Below are positions 60,335 to 64,000 of a stretch of DNA of 64,000 nt, piece by piece. A program made the position numbers and the translations under genes. The notes below the pieces were generated by a model. It saw nothing but the letters and a program-made list of their open reading frames with translations. It was not told where the DNA came from and ran no database searches. The stretch spans positions 84,741 through 148,740 of the forward strand of contig NZ_JABBYG020000015.1 of the NCBI RefSeq assembly GCF_012935325.2, read 5' to 3'. Origin of the DNA: Paenibacillus sp. PL91 (GTDB lineage Bacteria; Bacillota; Bacilli; Paenibacillales; Paenibacillaceae). Positions within the stretch are counted from its first letter, which is position 1, and the number at the start of each line of letters is the position of its first letter.

Positions 60335-62068
60335 TTGGAAACGATGTACAACCGAGCGCCGCGCCGCAAAGGGGGCCGAGGTGTTCGGGGAATTATTCTT
60401 TTATTTATTGCAGCGATGGCAGCCGTTTTCTGCTGGTATGGATATATGCGTTTTATTCCGAATGATGAAAAGGTCGATCCGATCTATCGAACAGAGCATC
60501 CGATCATTATTCGCGGGATAGAGTCGGAGCAAGGCGCCATCATAGAAAATAATGAAGTGAAGCTGCCGCTAGCTGCGCTTCAGCAGGTGCTGGGACAGGA
60601 CAAGCCTATCCGATATGAGCCTGATTCCGGCTCCATTATTTTGACGACAGCCAATAAAGTGCTCCATCTCAAGACAGATTCCCTAACGGCAACGATAAAC
60701 CAAAAGCCTTACAATTTGACGATTGCCGCAGAAACTTCTAATGAAACGGTATATATACCAGCAGAGCCTTTGAAGGAACTGTACGGCCTGCAAGTGGAAT
60801 TTGATCAGAATAGAGGTATCGTAACGCTTCTTTCAGCGGGGGAGAATGTTCAACTAGCGGAGGTCATGCCGAAGAAGGGGGCTGCCATTCGTACCGAGCC
60901 GACCATTCGTGCTCCATATGTTGACAAGGTGCCTCAAGCTCAATCGGTTAGAATTTGGGAGGAACAGGCTGGATGGCTTCTTGTTCAAAGCAGCGATGGG
61001 CTGACTGGCTTCATTAACAAAAAAGACGTAAAGCTGACGACGATCGATCAAATGCCTGAAGCGGCGGAGGAACCGGCATTCATAGCTTGGAAGGTGCTTG
61101 GCAATAAAATCAATATGACGTGGGAAGCTGTGTACGAACGGAAAATTGATACTACGAAAACTAGCCCAATGCCAGGGGTAAATGTAGTAAGCCCAACCTG
61201 GTTTGCTCTTGCAGATGACAAAGGGACCATTAAAGGGAAGGCCGATCCCGCTTATGTGAAATGGGCGCATCAGCAAGGCATGCAAATTTGGGCGCTGTTC
61301 AGCAATGATTTTGAGCCGGACCGTACGACGAAGGCATTAGCAAGCGCAGAGACCAGGTTTTCGATGATCCAGCAGCTGATCGCTTTTGCCGAGGTTTATG
61401 ACTTGCAAGGGATCAACATTGATTTTGAAAATGTGCATACGTCCGATAAAGCAAACTTTGTGCAGTTTGTTCGAGAGTTAACGCCGCTTTTGCATGAGCA
61501 AGGGTTAGTGGTATCGGTCGATGTGACTCCAAAATCGAATAGCGAGATGTGGTCGCTGTTTCTGGATCGCGCGGCCTTAGGCGGAATCGTCGATTATATG
61601 ATGGTTATGGCGTATGACGAGCATTGGGCATCCAGTCCCAAATCCGGCTCAGTCGCATCCTTGCCATGGACGGAGAGCTCGCTCGTTCGTATAATGCAGG
61701 AGGACGGCGTACCAGCCAGCAAGCTTATGCTCAGCATGCCGCTCTATACAAGGATATGGACGGAGAAGAAGGGGGAAGACGGGAAAATAACGGTCTCCTC
61801 GAAAGCAGTAGGTATGGAACGAATAAAAGAAATTATTAGTACGAAGAAGCTAAAGCCGGTGTTTGATGCAGCGGCTGGCCAAAATTATGTGGAGTATCAG
61901 GAAGACGGAGCATTGAAACGGATTTGGATTGAGGATGAAGTATCCTTGAAGGCTCGGGTCGCATTAGCGCGCAAGTACGATTTGGCGGGTGTCGCTACGT
62001 GGCAGCGGGCGTTCCAAACTCCAACCATCTGGAAAACGATCGACGATGCCATTAAGCTGAAGCCATAA
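60335..62068 (+). CDS. GH18-family spore-germination-type glycoside hydrolase
   Basis: The 577-residue product has a basic N-terminus and one anchor helix (IILLFIAAMAAVFCWYGYM). A copper-amine-oxidase-like N-domain follows (about 60–165), then a bacterial SH3 domain (RTEPTIRAPYVDKVPQAQSV), and a GH18 barrel from ~250. Its catalytic strand reads LQGINIDFENVH; the acid glutamate is residue 365, the Asp two before it is kept, but the outermost Asp of the DxxDxDxE motif is Gln. This matches SleL/YaaH-type cortex-lytic relatives, which degrade peptidoglycan fragments during germination. TTG start at 60335 with AGGAG 9 nt upstream. Confidence 0.86.
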   Translation: METMYNRAPRRKGGRGVRGIILLFIAAMAAVFCWYGYMRFIPNDEKVDPIYRTEHPIIIRGIESEQGAIIENNEVKLPLAALQQVLGQDKPIRYEPDSGSIILTTANKVLHLKTDSLTATINQKPYNLTIAAETSNETVYIPAEPLKELYGLQVEFDQNRGIVTLLSAGENVQLAEVMPKKGAAIRTEPTIRAPYVDKVPQAQSVRIWEEQAGWLLVQSSDGLTGFINKKDVKLTTIDQMPEAAEEPAFIAWKVLGNKINMTWEAVYERKIDTTKTSPMPGVNVVSPTWFALADDKGTIKGKADPAYVKWAHQQGMQIWALFSNDFEPDRTTKALASAETRFSMIQQLIAFAEVYDLQGINIDFENVHTSDKANFVQFVRELTPLLHEQGLVVSVDVTPKSNSEMWSLFLDRAALGGIVDYMMVMAYDEHWASSPKSGSVASLPWTESSLVRIMQEDGVPASKLMLSMPLYTRIWTEKKGEDGKITVSSKAVGMERIKEIISTKKLKPVFDAAAGQNYVEYQEDGALKRIWIEDEVSLKARVALARKYDLAGVATWQRAFQTPTIWKTIDDAIKLKP

Positions 62069-62089
62069 TACATTTTTTTATAGTTAAAT

Positions 62090-62136
62090 AAGAAAAGCCC
62101 TCTTCGCATGAATGATCATGGAAGAGGGCTTTTCTT
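62090..62136. terminator. Bidirectional terminator
   Basis: AAGAAAAGCCCTCTTC pairs with GAAGAGGGCTTTTCTT, between the GH18 gene and convergent ygzB. Confidence 0.93.
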
Positions 62137-62184
62137 ATGTTGAATGCCGCCATAAGGCGGGGATTAACGTTTGCGACTGACTCA

Positions 62185-62544
62185 TTACACTTGCTGTTCA
62201 GTCGGACTATGCGTTGCTTGTGCAGGGTCCAGCGTCAGCATCGTTTTGCAATACATGCAGCGATCGGTTTTCCCTAGCATCTTCGTTGGACGTCCGCATT
62301 CAGGACATTGCAGCATCGTGGCGCTTGTCGACATCATGCCGGCCCAGAAATAGACGGCAACGCTGATAAGCAGAGAGATCATGCCAATGACCATGAAGAT
62401 AGCAGCGATAATTTTACCGGCTTGTCCCCAAAATACGATGCCGGCGGTTCCGAGTATCATTACGCCCATCCCTACTAAGGTGAAAATGAGCCCCCAAAGA
62501 CGGAATTCATTGATTTTGGCGGACTTAAAAAAGAACTTCTTCAT
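62185..62544 (-). CDS. ygzB: YgzB-like (UPF0295) membrane protein with zinc ribbon
   Basis: The 119-residue product has two membrane helices (LWGLIFTLVGMGVMILGTAG and IIAAIFMVIGMISLLISVAV) and a C-terminal zinc ribbon (LQCPECGRPTKMLGKTDRCM, then YC). UPF0295/YgzB has this layout and in Bacillus is found near perR and ygxA, as here. Function unknown. It is convergent with the GH18 gene and divergent from ygxA. Confidence 0.88.
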   Translation of the reverse strand: MKKFFFKSAKINEFRLWGLIFTLVGMGVMILGTAGIVFWGQAGKIIAAIFMVIGMISLLISVAVYFWAGMMSTSATMLQCPECGRPTKMLGKTDRCMYCKTMLTLDPAQATHSPTEQQV

Positions 62545-62697
62545 GCATTCAAACCCTTCCTATGACGAATGACTTATGAATTTGAGACTGTTTCTGAGTT
62601 AGTAAGCAGGAATGTGCCTCCAACATGTCGAAAAAGAATAGCACTGTAGATTATTATTATAGCTTAATAAAATGTGATTAGCTATATGGAGGAACCA

Positions 62698-63582
62698 GTG
62701 GAACATATAAAAGCACACTTCGCAGACAGCTATCGAGATGAACCTAACCTGGTCGGTTTAGCTGTTATTGAAAACCCATATCCTTATAATCCATTAATCG
62801 ACGGCTTAGATTCGTTAGTGCTCGTCGTTGTAGAGGAAGCTCAGGCTCGAAATGAAACAGAGCATGTCCAGCTCAACGGCAAGCGCGTACTGATTCGTAC
62901 CATTGATGCCAAAGGCTTGAATGCATGGTTGGCTGGCGGAGAAAATCGCAATATTATTGAGTGGCTAGTTCGGGGGGAGATCTTGTTGGATCGCGACGGC
63001 TATTTAAGCGGTGTACGTGAACGTCTGCTTCAATTCCCTGATTCCATGCGGGAGCAAAAGCAGTTTACGGAGTTTGCCGGCTTCTTAAGAACTTATTTGC
63101 AAGCGAAGCAGGACCTGCTCGATGGCAATTTGCTGGATGCATACAGCCATGTGCTTATCGCGCTGCATCACTGGGCTCATATTGTTCTAATAGAAGAAGG
63201 ACGTCACCCAGAGCTCACGGTATGGAAGCAGCTTAAACGGGTTCATCCGGGGATATACAAGCTTTATGAGGAGCTTACAGTAAGTCCGGAAACCTTAGAG
63301 CAAAGAGTTCAGCTAGTTATGCTGGGCTGCGAGTTCTCCGTGATGAGCAAAATGAAAACAAGCTGTGCGTTATTGTTTGATATACTCAGAAGCCGCGAGG
63401 AGCCTTGGAGCATAGCCGAGCTGCAATCGCATTCTTCCATTAATGTATTGCATGTCGATTTATCGCTAGTTATTCAAAAGCTGGTGAAGCGTGAGTATGT
63501 ACGCGAGGTTGCCGTCATGAATGAGCTTGGAGATATAGGTGCTCTTGAGCTGCGTTATATGATCAATAACACAACAAACTAA
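62698..63582 (+). CDS. ygxA: YgxA-like nucleotidyltransferase-related protein
   Basis: The 294-residue product has an N-terminal nucleotidyltransferase-like part (VGLAVIENPYPYNPLIDGLD, then SLVLVVVEEAQARNETEH), a helical middle (DAYSHVLIALHHWAHIVLIE) and a winged-helix-like end (WSIAELQSHSSINVLHVDLS). The catalytic Gly-Ser … Asp-x-Asp of active enzymes is not evident. Position between perR/ygzB and an rRNA operon matches Bacillus ygxA. GTG at 62698 with GGAGG 5 nt upstream; in-frame codon 62674 lies before that site. Confidence 0.85.
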   Translation: MEHIKAHFADSYRDEPNLVGLAVIENPYPYNPLIDGLDSLVLVVVEEAQARNETEHVQLNGKRVLIRTIDAKGLNAWLAGGENRNIIEWLVRGEILLDRDGYLSGVRERLLQFPDSMREQKQFTEFAGFLRTYLQAKQDLLDGNLLDAYSHVLIALHHWAHIVLIEEGRHPELTVWKQLKRVHPGIYKLYEELTVSPETLEQRVQLVMLGCEFSVMSKMKTSCALLFDILRSREEPWSIAELQSHSSINVLHVDLSLVIQKLVKREYVREVAVMNELGDIGALELRYMINNTTN

Positions 63583-63601
63583 TAATGAGAGTTATATGTG
63601 G

Positions 63602-63650
63602 AAAAGCGCTAGCTTTGCCTGTATGTATTGGGGCAAAAACGCGCTTTTTT
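63602..63650 (+). terminator. Terminator after ygxA
   Basis: AAAAGCGC and TTTGCC pair with GGGCAAA and GCGCTTTTTT, ahead of the rRNA promoters. Confidence 0.8.
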
Positions 63651-63678
63651 TATTTGTAAAATAATCTGGTGAATAGGC

Positions 63679-63708
63679 TTGACTTGAATAAAGCTCAGAT
63701 GATATATT
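63679..63708 (+). promoter_or_regulatory. rRNA promoter P1
   Basis: TTGACT (63679–63684), 18-nt spacer, TATATT (63703–63708), about 250 nt before 16S. Confidence 0.7.
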
Positions 63709-63786
63709 AGTACTCGCCGCTTTTGCAGGCTACGTAAACGCGAAAACGACATTTTTAAAAAAATGTCGAATAACGAAAAAAAGTAC

Positions 63787-63816
63787 TTGCAAAGAGATGG
63801 GCGAATGTGATATATT
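63787..63816 (+). promoter_or_regulatory. rRNA promoter P2
   Basis: TTGCAA (63787–63792), 18-nt spacer, TATATT (63811–63816), 108 nt after P1. Tandem promoters are the rule for rrn operons. Confidence 0.7.
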
Positions 63817-63863
63817 ATAAAAGTCGCCGATACGAAATAAGCGGTCGACACGAAAGAAAAGAT

Positions 63864-63884
63864 TGCTCTTTGAAAACTGAACAA
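63864..63884 (+). promoter_or_regulatory. rRNA leader boxA-type antitermination site
   Basis: TGCTCTTTGA (63864–63873) followed by AAACTGAACAA is the standard Nus-binding leader motif of Bacillus-type rrn operons. A hairpin ACGATTC / GAATCGT at 63903–63920 may take part in 16S processing. Confidence 0.8.
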
Positions 63885-63957
63885 CGAGTAATAACTGCCC
63901 TTACGATTCTAACGAATCGTGAGAAAAGCGATAAAAAGTAATGAGCATTTCAAACAC

Positions 63958-64000
63958 CAATTTGGAGAGTTTGATCCTGGCTCAGGACGAACGCTGGCGG
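63958..64000 (+). rRNA. rrs: 16S rRNA (5' end only)
   Basis: GGAGAGTTTGATCCTGGCTC, then AGGACGAACGCTGGCGG, is the universal start of bacterial 16S rRNA. The gene runs out of the window. The start was set by aligning the GGAGAG to the Bacillus mature end. Confidence 0.98.

Overview
The window looks like chromosome of a Paenibacillus-type Firmicute. Evidence is gene content and order: alr–ndoAI–ndoA with a YdcC-like lipoprotein, ydbST, sigY–yxlCDEFG, gatCAB, and perR … ygzB–ygxA running into a 16S rRNA gene all match Bacillus synteny blocks. TTG and GTG starts behind strong GGAGG sites are frequent, and most gene ends carry hairpin plus T-run terminators. No phage, intact insertion sequence, CRISPR array or tRNA was seen.

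Layout. 1–2.55 kb: the end of a MerR regulator and a BmrA-like ABC exporter. 2.55–4.9 kb: a glycerol locus with CcpA-type site, promoter and terminator-type leader, a glpF reduced to its last ~45 codons, intact glpK, and the tail of a dead short-chain dehydrogenase. 5.1–12.15 kb: an FMN-dependent (NtaA-type) monooxygenase followed by a complete peptide/nickel-class ABC importer whose two ATPases are fused. 12.28–17.38 kb: five tightly coupled genes matching the STM4015–STM4011 families (repeat protein, ATP-grasp, sulfatase-fold hydrolase, two radical SAM enzymes). 17.58–22.98 kb: a 140-residue possible beta-grasp protein and a 1,650-residue DUF4132 protein. 23.7–25.1 kb: 1.4 kb without genes, holding a 7-nt satellite, a G-poor tract and a 310-bp duplication, each copy with four regularly spaced 25-nt palindromes.

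25.1–36.4 kb: a Cys-rich protein, an alpha/beta hydrolase, an M50-like membrane protease, a PPK2 kinase, a 1,040-residue hybrid sensor kinase with two kinase modules, a two-component pair divergent from an M23 peptidase lipoprotein, and a second lipoprotein. 36.7–40.1 kb: ydcC-like, alr and the EndoA toxin–antitoxin pair. 40.4–46.4 kb: a compact tad/flp-like secretion operon with four small membrane-anchored proteins. 46.5–53.0 kb: an M24 peptidase, the YdbS/YdbT PH-domain pair, and a sigma-Y operon with its own sigma-Y-type promoter. 53.1–64 kb: a small hypothetical gene, gatCAB, an MgtC-family protein, a DUF4097 membrane protein, perR, a germination-type GH18 hydrolase, ygzB, ygxA, tandem rRNA promoters and the first bases of 16S rRNA.

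The best candidates for an undescribed system are the STM4015–4011 operon with the beta-grasp/DUF4132 pair after it, and the palindrome arrays at 24.26–24.98 kb. Functions come from motif reading without database searches; proposals for these two are inference.
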